A stretch of DNA of 64,000 bases from Acholoe squamosa (GCA_949317995.1 OX439048.1:68081375-68145374), one strand, 5' to 3'. Counted from the first letter of the stretch, positions 22,651 to 34,645 are shown. The notes: generated from the letters alone by a model not told the origin. A program made the numbers and translations.

Positions 22651-23640
22651 AGTACATATATAGTATGTCAGAGGGCGCATGTGGTGTGGCACAGTTAGCT
22701 GTGTCACCTGTAAGGTGTAAAGGCTAAGACAGAGAAATCTGGGCAACCAGCTGCATGGCACAAGTCCTGTGCCAGAGGAAATGTAGGGTGTTATGTAACA
22801 GCCTGCGTCCTCTGACTATACTACTACCGTACACAGAGTCCTACACTCGCCCAGCCTTGGTGCTCCTCATGAAACCATGTGACCCCCATCTTGTCCTGGA
22901 TCCTCGCCTTGGCACAGTCACCCCCTTTACCCTTGAAAGTGTTGGTTTCACTTCCACAGGCCCAGTAAATTTTAGCTCATCCGACTGATTTTTCTTTTCT
23001 TTTGCAGTGTTAAGTGCCGGTTCCACAGGTGTATAATCATTCAAAATAGTCCGACGATTTATGATATTGCAGAAGAACACTGTGAGCCCGCTCATGTAAA
23101 TAACCCAGCTAGCACAACTCATGCAATTTATGTCATTCTTACGTGAAAACTCATGTGATTTACGTAAAAAAAAAAGACATCATTTGGATGAGTAGTGCTA
23201 GCAGGGAAGCAGTAGAAGGCTTCTTATTCTACTATACAGTAATACTGGATGTATATTGAGCTGTAGCTGTAGGTGGTTTGACTGCCTACTTACAAGGGTA
23301 GTTAGCACCGATCAACAGTTGGGGCTGATAGTGTAGAGAAAAAAAATGGTTGGATTGGTGCTATTCTGACCAATTTATGCCCGTGGAACCAGTGCTCTAT
23401 AAATTGTTAGATTAGTGAAAATTCACCTGACCAGTGAAACCAGTGCTTAAGTGCCGCTGATGCAATGGTGATATTTCTGTTTGATGGAATGAATTTATAT
23501 TGGTCTTAAACTGGCACTAAAGGATTTCCGTTACTCTATCCTGCTGTGTGGAGTGGAAGGGAAGGGGTTAAGAGCTGCTGGTGTCCAGTGGTTGTTATGG
23601 TGCACCGGTGATGTGCTGGTAAAAGGCTCCTGAAATAAAT
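22651..23640. other. Intergenic, nothing recognised
   Basis: Contains a short A-run at 23166 and scattered TATAC-rich sequence. No gene or element boundary can be supported. Confidence 0.4.
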
Positions 23641-23761
23641 GTTAACCCTTAGAGGGCCAGTGATGGATGCATCAAAGGATCATGCCCATTGGTTGGCGTG
23701 ATGCCTGGATGCAGCCTTGAAGAGCTGTTTGTCAGGGCTACATCCAACCACTATGCCAACT

Positions 23762-26700
23762 CTAGGGGTTAATTTCCCACCAGAGGGCCAGCATAATGCT
23801 GTAAAACCCTAGCGGTTAATTTCCCACCAGAGGGCCAGCATAATGCTGTAAAACCCTAGCGGTTAATTTACCACCAAAGGGCCAGCATAATGCTGTAAAA
23901 CCCTAGCGGTTAATTTACCACCAAAGGGCCAGCATAATGCTGTAAAACCCTAGCGGTTAATTTACCACCAGAGGGCCAGCATAATGCTGTAAAACCCTAG
24001 CGGTTAATTTACCACCAGAGGGCCAGCATAATGCTGTAAAACCCTAGGGGTTAATTGAACACCAGAGGGCCAGTGTAATGCTGTAAAACCCTTGGGGTTA
24101 ATTTACCACCAGAGGGCCAGCGTAATGCTGTAAAACCCTGGCGGTTAATTTACCACCAGAGGGCCAGCATAATGCTGTAAACACTAGCGATTAATTTACC
24201 ACCAGAGGGCCAGCATAATGCTGTAAAACCCTCGGGGTTAATTTACCACCAGAGGGCCAGCATGATGCTGTAAAACCCTACGGGTTAATTTAACACCAGA
24301 GGGCCAGCATAATGCTGTAAAACCATAGGGGTTAATTTACAACCAGAGGGCCAGCATAATGCTGTAAAACCCTAGCGGTTAATTTACCACCAGAGGGCCA
24401 GCATAATGCTGTAAAACCCTAGGGGTTAATTTACCACCAGAGGGCCAGCATAATGCTATAAAACCCTAGGGGTTAATTTAACACCAGAGGGCCAGCATAA
24501 TGCTGTAAAACCATACGGGTTAATTTACCACCAGAGGGCCAGCATAATGCTGTAAAACCCTTGGGGTTAATTTACCACCAGGGGGCCAGCATAATGCTGT
24601 AAAACCCTAGCGGTTAATTTACCACCAGAGAACCAGCGTAATGTTATGAAACTTTATGGGTTAATTTAACACCAGGGGGCCAGCATAATGCTGTAAAACC
24701 CTTGGGGTTAATTTACCACCAGAGGGCCAGCGTAATGTTATAAAACTTTATGGGTTAATTTACCACACTAGCGGTTAATTTACCACCAGAGGGCCAGCAT
24801 AATGCTGTAAAACCCTTGGGTTAATTTACCACCAGGGAGCCAGCATAATGCTGTTAAACCCTAGGGGTTAATTTACCACCAGAGGGCCAGCATAATGCTG
24901 TAAAACACTAGCGGTTAATTTACCACCAGAGGGCCAGAATAATGCTGTTAAACCCTAGGGGTTAATTTACCACCAGAGGGCCAGCATAATGCTGTAAAAC
25001 CCTTGGGGTTAATTTACCACCAGAGGGCCAGCATGATATTGTAAAACCCTACGGGTTAATTTAACACCAGAGGGCCAGCATAATGCTGTAAAACCATAGG
25101 GGTTAATTTACAACCAGAGGGCCAGCATAATGCTGTAAAACCCTAGCGGTTAATTTACCACCAGAGGGCCAGCATAATGCTGTAAAACCCTTGGGGTTAA
25201 TTTACCACCAGAGAGCCAGCATAATGCTGTAAAACCCTAGGGGTTAATATACCACCAGAGGGCCAGCATAATGCTGTAAACCCCTGGCGGTTAATTTACA
25301 ACCAGAGGGCCAGCATAATGCTGTAAAACCCTGGCTGTTAATTTACCACCAGACGGCCAGCATAATGCTGTAAAACCCTTGGGGTTAATTTACCACCAGA
25401 GGGCCAGCATAATGCGTTAAAACCCTTGGGGTTAATTTACCACCAGAGGGCCAGCATGATATTGTAAAACCCTATGGGTTAATTTACCACCAGAGGGCCA
25501 GCATAATGCTGTAAAACCCTAGGGGTTAATATACCACCAGAGGGCCAGCATAATGCTGTAAACCCCTGGCGGTTAATTTACCACCAGAGGGCCAGCATAA
25601 TGCTGTAAAACCCTAGCGGTTAATTTACCACCAAAGGGCCAGCATAATGCTGTAAAACCCTGGCGGTTAATTTACCACCAGAGGGCCAGCATAATGCTGT
25701 AAAACCCTGGCGGTTAATTTACCACCAGAGGGCCAGCATAATGCTGTAAAACCCTAGCGGTTAATTTACCACCAGAGGGCCAGCATAATGCTGTAAAACC
25801 CTAGGGGTTAATTTACCACCAGAGGGCCAGCATAATGCTGTAAAACACTTGCGGTTAATTTACCACCAGAGGGCCAGCATAATGCTGTAAAACCCTGGGG
25901 TTAATTTACCACCAGGGAGCCAGCATAATGCTGTTAAACCCTAGGGGTTAATTTACCACCAGAGGGCCAGCATAATGCTGTAAAACTCTAGCGGTTAATT
26001 TACCACCAGAGGGCCAGCATAATGCTGTAAAACCCTTGGCGTTAATTTACCACCAGGGGGCCAGCATAATGCTGTAAAACCCTAGCGGTTAATTTACCAC
26101 CAGAGGACCAGCGTAATGTTATAAAACTTCATGGGTTAATTTAACACCAGGGGGCCAGCATAATGCTGTAAAACCCTTGGGGTAATTTACCACCAGAGGG
26201 CCAGCGTAATGTTATAAAACTTTATGGGTTAATTTACCACACTAGCGGTTAATTTACCACCAGAGGGCCAGCATAATGCTGTAAAACCCTGGGGTTAATT
26301 TACCACCAGGGAGCCAGCATAATGCTGTTAAACCCTAGGGGTTAATTTACCACCAGAGGGCCAGCATAATGCTGTAAAACACTAGCGGTTAATTTACCAC
26401 CAGAGGGCCAGAATAATGCTGTTAAACCCTAGGGGTTAATTTACCACCAGAGGGCCAGCATAATGCTGTAAAACCCTTGGGGTTAATTTACCACCAGAGG
26501 GCCAGCATGATATTGTAAAACCCTAGCGGTTAATTTACCACCAGAGGGCCAGCGTAATGTTATAAAACTTTATGCGTTAATTTAACACCAGGGGGCCAGC
26601 ATAATGCTGTAAAACCCTAGGGGTTAATTTACCACCAGAGGGCCAGTGTAATGTTATAAAACTTCATGGGTTAATTTACCACCAGAGGGCCAGCATAATG

Positions 26701-26894
26701 CTGTAAAACCCTAGCGGTTAATTTACCACCAGGGGGCCAGCGTAATGTTATAAAACTTTATGGGTTAATTTAACACCAGGGGGCCAGCATAATGCTGTAA
26801 AACCCTAGGGGTTAATTTACCACCAGGGGGCCAGCATAATGCTGTTAAACCCTTGGGGTTAATTTACCACCAGAGGGCCAGCATAATGCTGTAA
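23762..26894. repeat. 47-bp satellite array, ~66 units
   Basis: About 66 units with core ACCACCAGAGGGCCAGCATA and then ATGCTGTAAAACCCTAGCGG. The array is flanked by halves of the hairpin element: AACCCTTAGAGGGCCAGTGA (about 23644) with GCATCAAAGGATCATGCCCA on the left, and CATTGGTGCATTATGATGAC with CATGATGCACTCCTGCATCA (about 26930-26975) on the right. Rare variants recur 1473 bp apart (TTACCACACTAGCGG at about 24760 and 26233; CCAGAATAATGC at about 24944 and 26408), showing a large internal duplication. Confidence 0.95.
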
Positions 26895-26994
26895 CGAAGT
26901 GTGGGATAGCAGGCTCGCCAGCATCCCATTGGTGCATTATGATGACCAATTGGCATGATGCACTCCTGCATCAGTGCCTCTTAAGAGGTTAAGC

Positions 26995-27945
26995 ACTGAA
27001 TACTATATCTCAAATCGGGGAGGGGGTGTGGGGTTGTTGAGATCTACAAGCACTGAGGTACTATGGGCTACTATCTTATTTGGGTAAACAAAAAGACAGA
27101 ATGATGCTGTCTGCACTAGTTAAATAATGCTAAATAAATTGGTAAACTCACTTGATGATATGTGTAAAGCCCATTAGAGGTCATTGGTTCTTTATTCTGT
27201 AGGCTTGCAGTTGAAATATAACATTTTATTACATTGTATATAGTATAAAAACTACTGTTTTCTGCCTATGTTTAAAAAGAAAATGGCAGTTATTATTTCA
27301 CACATGACAATTCACTAACCGAATGTCTTTTTGACAACACAATACACAATTACAGCTGGACAATTCATTGAAACATCTACCTTGTTATCACTGTGTGAGA
27401 ACAAAATATTTCTTAGTTTGCTCTAGATGTTAAAGAACCACACTGATTTTACAGACCAATTAATAATGATGCCTTGGATGATGAGCAAAAAATGAATACA
27501 CTGAAAACTCGTAAAACCCCAAAACTAGTTAGTGCTGCACTCAAAACGGAAGCTTATCAACGACTCATAACTAGTGATCAGTTTCTAATTAGTTTCTGAT
27601 TAATTTTGCCTCATCTTGCACATGATGAGCCAAACTAATCAGTAATGAGCATCCAGACTCATCAAACCAATGAGCAAAACTTATCACAATGAACAGGTAA
27701 CTGGTAACAGGTGGTGTTTGTGTATCACCTTTTTCACATAAACAAAACAAAACTCAGTAGTCACTCAACACAGAGATTATATTGGTATTTGGATGTGATT
27801 TGAAGGGGACAGGAGGCATACAAGTGAGTTTATGTGTTTGTGTGTGTTGTAGGTCTATGACCAGTGTGTGTACATAAGTTACAGGCATGCAGTGGGCCAC
27901 CACTGAAGGGTGAGAGAGGGGGCACACAGTCTCTGCATGTATGTT
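26995..27945. other. Intergenic, nothing recognised
   Basis: A/T-rich unique-looking sequence without a supported gene. Confidence 0.4.
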
Positions 27946-28112
27946 GCTCTCTCACTAACTCTGTCTGTCTCTCTGTCCCTAGCTTTCTCTCACTCTCTCT
28001 CTCTCTCTCTCTGTTCCACCCTCTGTCTGTATATATGTCTGTCTGTCTGTCTATCTCTGTATGTATGTCTATTTATCTCTGTGCCTCTCTCACTCTCTCT
28101 GTCTTGTGTATA
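27946..28112. repeat. (TCTC/TCTG)n simple repeat
   Basis: Pyrimidine-rich tetranucleotide tract. The overlapping open frames are low complexity. Confidence 0.8.
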
Positions 28113-28221
28113 CTTCATGAAACAAATCTTGTACATAAAATAAATCATACCTAAACTGGAATCTTGTGTCCTATGTTTATTTACCGTTGATATACTTATT
28201 TCAACAGATCTGAAGACTAGA

Positions 28222-28563
28222 CAGAGGCGTAGGAAGCAAATCTTCATTGGGGGGGGGCCCAGCGAGGGCACCATCGCGACCACCTTGAATTGTCGGCTGA
28301 TGCGGGATGGTGTCTATATAATGTGTATATAGAATTCATATAGAAAAGTAATTTTTGGTAAATTTTGGATCTGACTTTAGGCTCAGACCCCCATTTTCCC
28401 TATGACATCACCATAATAATCTAATTTGAGATGTAAAGTTTTAGCTTCTTTTCCATTGTGTTTATGAGTTCTTGGAAAATATTGGGGGGGCCCAGACATA
28501 CTCAGGCCCCACCTCCTTCATGATTGGAGGGGCCCCCTGGTCCCCCCTTTTCCTACGCCCCTG
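28222..28563. mobile_element. 342-bp hAT-like nonautonomous element with 5-bp TSD
   Basis: Ends CAGAGGCGTAGGAA on the left and TTCCTACGCCCCTG on the right are inverted repeats, with G-runs just inside. The flanks CTAGA (28217-28221) and CTAGA (28564-28568) form a 5-bp target duplication. CAGGGGCG-type ends with 5-bp duplications fit the hAT superfamily (hAT5-type); the class assignment is inference. Confidence 0.7.
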
Positions 28564-28984
28564 CTAGAAACATTGGAAAATATACAAGACTCGTCATCTC
28601 ATTTCTGATAAAACTAAAGTCCTGATTTGTGCAGCAAAAGTGATGATAATAATAGACTACTCTCTTTGATTAGTCGGGAAGACATCAGTATCACTCTAAT
28701 GATTGAACACTACTCAGAGAATGCAGCAAAAGTGGTGATTATAGACTCATCAATATGTAAGGCTGGCCACTTTATTGCGGGAAACGATGAGATCATGTCT
28801 GCATATGTACATCCACCCAAGTGGTCGCTATAGTCTGAGCATGAGGCTGCCTGATTACATCAAGTGCAGAAACTGAGGGTTTAGGCAGAGATCTAGGTTT
28901 TGAATCTTGATCTTGACCATCAAAAAGGCTAATCAGTAGACCATGGTCCCTTGCAGGGGCATTATTGTGGACTTAATCTGATTA

Positions 28985-29215
28985 GATGCACTGTAAAAGA
29001 AATGTTGTCAAAATAATGACGAAATCCTTGTCCCAAAGTTGCCAGAGATCCGTCGTTATTTTCAAGGAGATTCCATGTACCACCATACTGCCATCTGGGG
29101 ATTCATTGTAGAAATTACACTGCTTCACAGCAATATGATTATGGGGGATCACACTTCAGTTTTATGAGGAGGCCTGGTAGAATCCACAGCTATTTTTCAT
29201 AGTGTAGACTTCTTG
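28985..29215. mobile_element. Degraded MITE copy, CACTGTAAAA family
   Basis: Starts GCACTGTAAAAGAAATG and carries AAATCCTTGTCCCAAAG, CAGAGATCCGTCGTTATTTTC and the CCATCTGGGGATTCATTG block also seen at 14400 and 13110. Confidence 0.6.
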
Positions 29216-29227
29216 GCCGTACCTAGT

Positions 29228-29228
<1 letters not shown>

Positions 29229-29308
<80 letters not shown>
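29229..29308. repeat. (AT)n microsatellite, ~80 bp
   Basis: Uninterrupted TATATA run immediately downstream of the glycosyltransferase-like gene. Confidence 0.95.
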
Positions 29309-29310
<2 letters not shown>

Positions 29311-29360
29311 CTGAGCTCATGAGGGACAATTCCATTTTTCAACTTTCAATGAACCCAGTC

Positions 29361-30671
29361 TTAAGGCAGGACTACTTGCGGACAAGTCACATCCATTTCT
29401 TCTGCTAATGTATCTATCAGATACACATCTTCTCTGTCAAACCTTAGTCCTTTCTCCTTGGCTAGCACAGCTACGTGTTGATAGTGTTCGGCTATAGCCT
29501 CCTTACAACAGTCCTCCAGTGAGCCTGCCTTGCACCATGTATCCCCGGTTGGCCATGGGAAGCGAAGATTCTCCTCCTGAAAGTCACACATTATCGTCCA
29601 GTTATGCTCAACATGCATACAGCCTGGAACAATCCTCCCCACCGCCTTTAAGGACATGCAGTATCCTGGGAGCATACGATCAGCTCGGAAGGTCTTCGTA
29701 TCGCTCATATGACCAACGCCTAATATGGACGGAACAGTTTCCTCAGGACCAACTTTATACCCGATTGGTAGTCGGTCATTATTCGCTTCCATGTCCTCTG
29801 TTTCTATCTTGATATGCCAGTCGTATCGATCATGCTCGAAATACCAGGCATAAGACATGAGGATGATGATGGGGGAGATGATGGTCCAAGGGGGGTAGAA
29901 CTTAGAAAAAGCTACTTCAAAATCATCAGTGTTGAACCTTTTCAGTATGTGGTTCCTACAACTTGTGTAGGTGCTCCTGTGGATGAGTTGTGGGAATGTA
30001 GCCATAAAGTTAACAACTTGGGGGAGACCTAAAGCACATTGTGTGGTAATCTCCCAGTCCCTTACCCAACCGTGTCTCGTCCCATCAGCGAATACCTTCA
30101 ATTTACCACCATTGTACAGATATTCCTTGGTTAGCGGTGTCACCAGTTGTAAATCGGTGTCCATGTAGGCGATCACCGGCTCATCGCTGTAGTGATCCGC
30201 AAAGAATGTACTATAAAGCTGTCTATTGTATCCAAATGACTTAATAGAAGGTTGGAGTATGGTCGTGTCCTTAGGAAGAGCTTCATAGAATACACTGACA
30301 GGAATATGAGGAAGGTGTTTCGTCATTTGCTGATTGAATGTTTCACCAAATATTTGGTCTTGTTTAGATTCTGCATCCAGTACAATCGACATACCGCCAT
30401 AGGAAGCTGGCCAGAATAACCTGACGCTGCGTAGAAACATGCAGTAAAATTCAGTAAGGAACTGCTTTGTGCCACATGTCCTAACAACAAGGGTCATCTT
30501 GGGTAGGTTCTGATATGTTACTTCTTCTTTGATACTCTGCCTGTTGGTGTTATTCGAGGGGACCGGAAGTCGGTTCGTTTCCAGAGGGGGACATTTATTT
30601 GCTAGATAAGACATCACCATCCTATGTAGCATAACCACTGCTGCTAGTAAAGCTACAGAGAGGAGCAGTTT
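29361..30671 (-). CDS. Putative type II membrane glycosyltransferase, last exon
   Basis: An open frame of 436 codons to a TAA at 29361-29363. The frame continues upstream only to a TTG, and reads through GTATTGTATATTTCAG at 30672-30687, a good 3' splice site. The exon therefore probably starts at 30671 in phase 0, with the initiator Met in an upstream exon I could not place. Residues about 2-20 of the exon (LLLSVALLAAVVMLHRMVM) form a membrane anchor, followed by a short stem. The catalytic-looking part holds TLVVRTCGTKQF and a DTD motif (YMDTDLQL, about 171-173), as in GT-A nucleotide-sugar transferases that bind a metal through DxD. Several Cys and Trp residues suggest a lumenal, disulphide-bonded domain, so a Golgi location is likely. 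Donor and acceptor are unknown, and a non-enzymatic relative is possible. Confidence 0.7.
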   Translation of the reverse strand, partial: KLLLSVALLAAVVMLHRMVMSYLANKCPPLETNRLPVPSNNTNRQSIKEEVTYQNLPKMTLVVRTCGTKQFLTEFYCMFLRSVRLFWPASYGGMSIVLDAESKQDQIFGETFNQQMTKHLPHIPVSVFYEALPKDTTILQPSIKSFGYNRQLYSTFFADHYSDEPVIAYMDTDLQLVTPLTKEYLYNGGKLKVFADGTRHGWVRDWEITTQCALGLPQVVNFMATFPQLIHRSTYTSCRNHILKRFNTDDFEVAFSKFYPPWTIISPIIILMSYAWYFEHDRYDWHIKIETEDMEANNDRLPIGYKVGPEETVPSILGVGHMSDTKTFRADRMLPGYCMSLKAVGRIVPGCMHVEHNWTIMCDFQEENLRFPWPTGDTWCKAGSLEDCCKEAIAEHYQHVAVLAKEKGLRFDREDVYLIDTLAEEMDVTCPQVVLP

Positions 30672-31248
30672 CTGAAATATACAATACAAAAATTAGACCA
30701 TTAAATATCCATGGGTACCAGCTCGACTACTATCTATCTAACAGAATATATCAGTGAACAAAAATCAACTCCTGAAAATAATATCTTTGAAATTTGAAGC
30801 AAATCATGCTCATGCTTTGAGAAAGGTGCTTACAGAACAAGCACACAAGAGTATACATTCTCCCTGAATAACATTAGTAGTGTGTCTACTAATATAGCAT
30901 GAATACATAGCACAGTAATGTGAAATTAAGTTCTATTTTACTTCTACAGGATATGTCCGTTGGAGAAGTTATAGATATGGAATAAAGGCTAATATAGCTT
31001 TGTCGGAACGACTGCAGTATCTGGGTCCCCGACGAGGGTTCTGTAGAGAACTCTCGTCCTACCCTAACGCTATATATTTCATGAATCATACACTCCATCT
31101 CCAGCCACTTATTCTGGTAATATTCATTACTGCTGGAACACCTCGCATATAAGCCACACCCTGCATATAGGACACACCCTTAGTTCAGAACTATGAGGTG
31201 CATCATTTTGAGTAATATTTTCATCACTATAGTATTCTTTTATCTATA
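30672..31248. other. Upstream region of the glycosyltransferase-like gene
   Basis: Should contain an intron and first exon of that gene on the minus strand, but no convincing ATG plus donor was found. A CpG-decayed fragment (ATATAAGCCACACCC, 31148) belongs to the family at 31249-32194. Confidence 0.45.
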
Positions 31249-32194
31249 CCGTAATCTCCCGCGTAGAAGGCGCGTCATATACGCGAATCAGATCGTGACT
31301 GGGTCTTATACGCGGGAGGGTAATTGCCTTGAGTTGGGGGTGCGCCTTATACGCGGGTTTTTCCAACATCTCATTTGGGAAAATGCGCTGATGACAGCTT
31401 GAACTCATATAGCCAGCACCGCGGCAGAGCGGTCGCTGTAGATTTGCTCGCCGTTTTTTTAAACCGACCGTGTGCCGATGACAGCTTGAACTCATATAGC
31501 CAGCAATTCGGCAGCCCGGTCGCTGTAGATTTGCTCGGCGGGTTTGACGCCGACCGTCACACCGTGTGCCGATGACAGCTTGAACTCATAGCGCCTGCAC
31601 CGCGGCAGCCCGGTCGCTGTAGATTTGCTCGGCGGGTTTGACGCCGACCGTGTGCCGATGACAGCTTGAACTCATAGCGCCTGCACCACGGCAGACCGGT
31701 CGCTGTAGATTTGCTCGGCGGGCAAAACGCCGACCGTGTGCCGATGACAGCATACACTCAACAGGTTGACAATGCGGTGTGGCTTGCCGGGGTGTAGGGA
31801 ACACGTGGACCATGACAGCATCGACTCATAGCGCTAGCACCGCGGCAGACCGGGAGGTGTCGACGCGCTCGCCGGGGATAAGGCCCACCATACGCCGATG
31901 ACAGCTTGAACTCATATAGCCAGCACCACGGCAGACCGGTCGCTGTAGATTTGCTCGCCGTTTTTTTACGCCGACCGTGTGCCGATGACAGCTTGAACTC
32001 ATATAGGGGGGTGGGGAGGGGGGGGCGCCTTCTACGCGAAACAGCCCCCCTGTGAGTTGGGGGGGCGCCTTATACGCGGGTTTTTCCAGAAATCGATCCA
32101 GAGGAGGTATGTGCACCTTCTACGTGAAAAGGCCTTCTCTGAGTTGGGGGTGCGCCTTCTACGCGAGCTGCGCCTTCTACGCGGGAGATTACGG
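31249..32194. mobile_element. 946-bp TIR element with TA target duplication
   Basis: Ends CCGTAATCTCCCGCGTA on the left and the complement on the right form inverted repeats of about 25 bp, extended by GAAGGCGC. TA flanks both ends (31247-31248 and 32195-32196), as expected for Tc1/mariner-type insertion. Subterminal CTTATACGCGGG copies are repeated. There is no transposase frame, so the element is nonautonomous. CpG content is high for the region, suggesting a young or unmethylated copy. Confidence 0.75.
31388..32008. repeat. ~86-bp minisatellite inside the TIR element, ~7 units
   Basis: Units begin GCCGATGACAGCTTGAACTC at 31388 (variant), 31474, 31567, 31655, 31739 (diverged), 31810 (diverged), 31895 and 31981 (partial), with GGTCGCTGTAGATTTGCTCG and GCCGACCGTGT. 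The units stay CpG rich. Confidence 0.85.
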
Positions 32195-32373
32195 TAGTAG
32201 TGTGCGGATTTCTTTTACTAAAAAGAGGGTAAATATTTTAAACCCCCCTTTACATCCCCCTCTAGAGGGGTCAAAAGTTTTCATGTGCCTCCACGCAGGA
32301 GTGGTCTAAAATGTTTACGCCCCCCCCCCTCATGCCACCAATGCCCTTGTTGATAAATAATGACCACTCCCTA
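32195..32373. mobile_element. Partial copy of the GGGAGTGG MITE
   Basis: Resembles the right half of 33337-33646 in order: GTAGTG(T/C)GCGG, CTAAAAAGAGGGT, AGAGGGGTCAAAA and TTGATAAATAATGACCACTC. Its left half is missing where the 946-bp element lies. Confidence 0.65.
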
Positions 32374-32841
32374 AGCTGCACCTTACATGTCATGCTTAAA
32401 TAGCTGCCAGCCATCTAGTGAAGTTCAAGTGAACTACTCCCCAGAATCTGGGGAGAAATGTCATCAGATATATGGACATGTGCCCTCAATACCTGCAGGA
32501 GACCGGTGGACTGGTGGCAGAACCAGGGGGGAGAGGGGGGCCAGAACATTTTGGGGGAATTTAGGTGCTGGTGAAACACTGTTTTATATTAGATTTTTTT
32601 TCCATGTTGTCAGATAGGCCTATTGTGGGCTCAGAATGCACCATTTCCCTAGGGGTATGGCCCCCAGGACCCCTCCCTTCAATATATTTCTAGACACAAT
32701 ACAAACCTTACTTAAGTCATATAGGCCTAATAATGGCCGTATATTTGACCCACTCCAGCTAATTGCAAGGCCCTCCCCCTACTCTCCCCATTTCTCTGGG
32801 TGCTACCCACTCCCCAACTTTGAGTATGTTCCACTGCCCCT

Positions 32842-33100
32842 GGAGGCCGTTTCACCTTATTTGATCAATCAAATACTGACGTCCATATTTGTAAATTGGG
32901 TCCTTATTTGAACACCACCTGCCCCATACCCTGTCAGTATTTGTAATACAGACCCTAAATATGAAAGATGGACGTCCATTCTTCATATAAATGGTCTTAT
33001 TTTGAATACAGAAGAGCTGTAAGCCAAGCTCAAATACGGACATCCATATTTGCACAGACGGATGTCCATATTTATTAGTCAAATGAGGTGAAACGCCTCC
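32842..33100. mobile_element. 259-bp MITE with GGAGGC-GTTTCACC ends
   Basis: Left GGAGGCCGTTTCACCTTATT and right AATGAGGTGAAACGCCTCC are inverted repeats. Inside are four copies of GACGTCCATATTTG-like sequence in both orientations. No coding frame. Confidence 0.65.
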
Positions 33101-33336
33101 TGTGGTGTAGTATAAAAGTATGGACAAAAATCCATGTTCAAAATCCATATCTATTATATACGTACCTTGTTAAATCTACATACATTATATTGCAAACGCA
33201 GCATCGTGTTTTGATGACAATCACACAGGATTCAAAGCAGAATCATGAACCTGTAAACGAACAAAATGGTTACAATAGTACCTTGCATATTTGTATAAGG
33301 CCCACACACAAGAATATAGAGTTGCCAGGGTCTTCT

Positions 33337-33646
33337 AGGGAGTGGCCATTATTTATCAACAGGGGGGGGATGGTGGACGCGCGGAAATTTTTTACGCCCC
33401 CCCTCGAAGGCAGTCAAAATTTTTTGTGCCCCCCCATGCCGGAGGCGCAGAGAGTTTTCGCGCCCCTCTTTGATCTATAGTAGTGCGCGGGCTTTTTTGC
33501 TAAAAAGAGGGTGAATTTTTTTAGCCCCCCCTCAAGAGGGGTCAAAATTTTTTTTGGCCCCCCCCTCGGGAGGGGTCTGAAAATTTTACGCCCCCCCCTC
33601 AAACCCACTACCCCCCCCCCCCGTTGATAAATAATGACCACTCCCT
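33337..33646. mobile_element. 310-bp MITE with GGGAGTGG ends
   Basis: Left AGGGAGTGGCCATTATTTAT and right ATAAATAATGACCACTCCCT are inverted repeats with one mismatch. The interior is rich in G and C runs and AAAATTTT. Partial relatives lie at 32195-32373 and near 62541-62660. Confidence 0.7.
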
Positions 33647-33689
33647 TAGGTAGGCAGCATAAAATATAGGATTTAGACACCTTCAAATA

Positions 33690-33935
33690 GATCAAGATAA
33701 CTGTAGAATCTACCAGTGATCCTGTTAGGACTGACCAGTCAACCCCCATAATTATATTGCGGTGAACCAGTGTAGTTTTTATGAGAAGCCCCAGGTGGCA
33801 GTACAGTGTTACACAAATGTGCAAGGAAACTCTGTGAAAATGACAACGGATCTCTGGCAACATCGAGACAAGGATTCTGGCGCTATTTCAATGACACTTT
33901 TGTTCACAGTATAGTTTGGCGGCCCTGGCTCAGTC
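33690..33935. mobile_element. Degraded MITE copy, CACTGTAAAA family
   Basis: Carries ATCTACCAGTGATCCT, GAACCAGTGTAGTTTTTA, CAGGTGGCAGT and GGATCTC(T)GGCAAC blocks in the same order as 36998-37233. Confidence 0.6.
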
Positions 33936-34504
33936 TCTTTAACTTGACTGTACTTTAAAGTGTCAAGATAAATGGTCCTTACTGATGACCCTTGAATGAT
34001 AGTCACCTATTTTTTTTCCAGTGTGGCTTGGTGAGAATTAGGATCCATCTTCTGTGAACATAAAGGGGGCACCAAAACCATTCACTCTTGAAGTTTGGGG
34101 GGGGGGGCTTTTAATTTTAAGAACCCGAACAATAGAACAAAGCTGTGGCATTTGCAATTTTGGAGCACATTCCTTAAGTCTAGGTTCGAACACCTTGTAT
34201 GTGAGTATATTTGATTACAATAATTGACCTGGACTCACCCCATAAATCTGACCCCCACTGCCCCCCTAGTGCCGCCCCACTAATGTTACTATAGTAACCC
34301 CAATATATAAGCCACACCTGTATATACACCGTGCCCTCGGGCTGGGCACTATTGAGGGGGGGGGGCAATACCTGACAGGCCAGCCTCAATTTCTGGAAAA
34401 TATATATGCTATATAACATATACCAACATATTGGTATATGAATAATAAAACTCCATGTATGTATCAGGGTCTACCTCGTGTTTACCTTACTGACCTGTAC
34501 AATC

Positions 34505-34645
34505 GCCAGTCTTGAATAAGCGCTGCTTACACGAGCTTTGAAATTCTTAAATATATACTATAATCTTAAATATGCACCGATCTCAAATGAGCACCGGGGA
34601 TAGAATCTGCTTGAAATCAATGAGTGCCGGGGCGCTTACACAAGC
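34505..34645. repeat. Interspersed repeat, TAAGCGCC family, copy 2
   Basis: TTGAATAAGCGC, CTCAAATGAGCACCGGGG and GAGTGCCGGGGCGCTTACAC match the motif order at 5655-5800. Confidence 0.5.

Noticed and set aside
29519..30168. Plus-strand frames opposite the glycosyltransferase-like exon
   Set aside because: Shadows of the real minus-strand exon.
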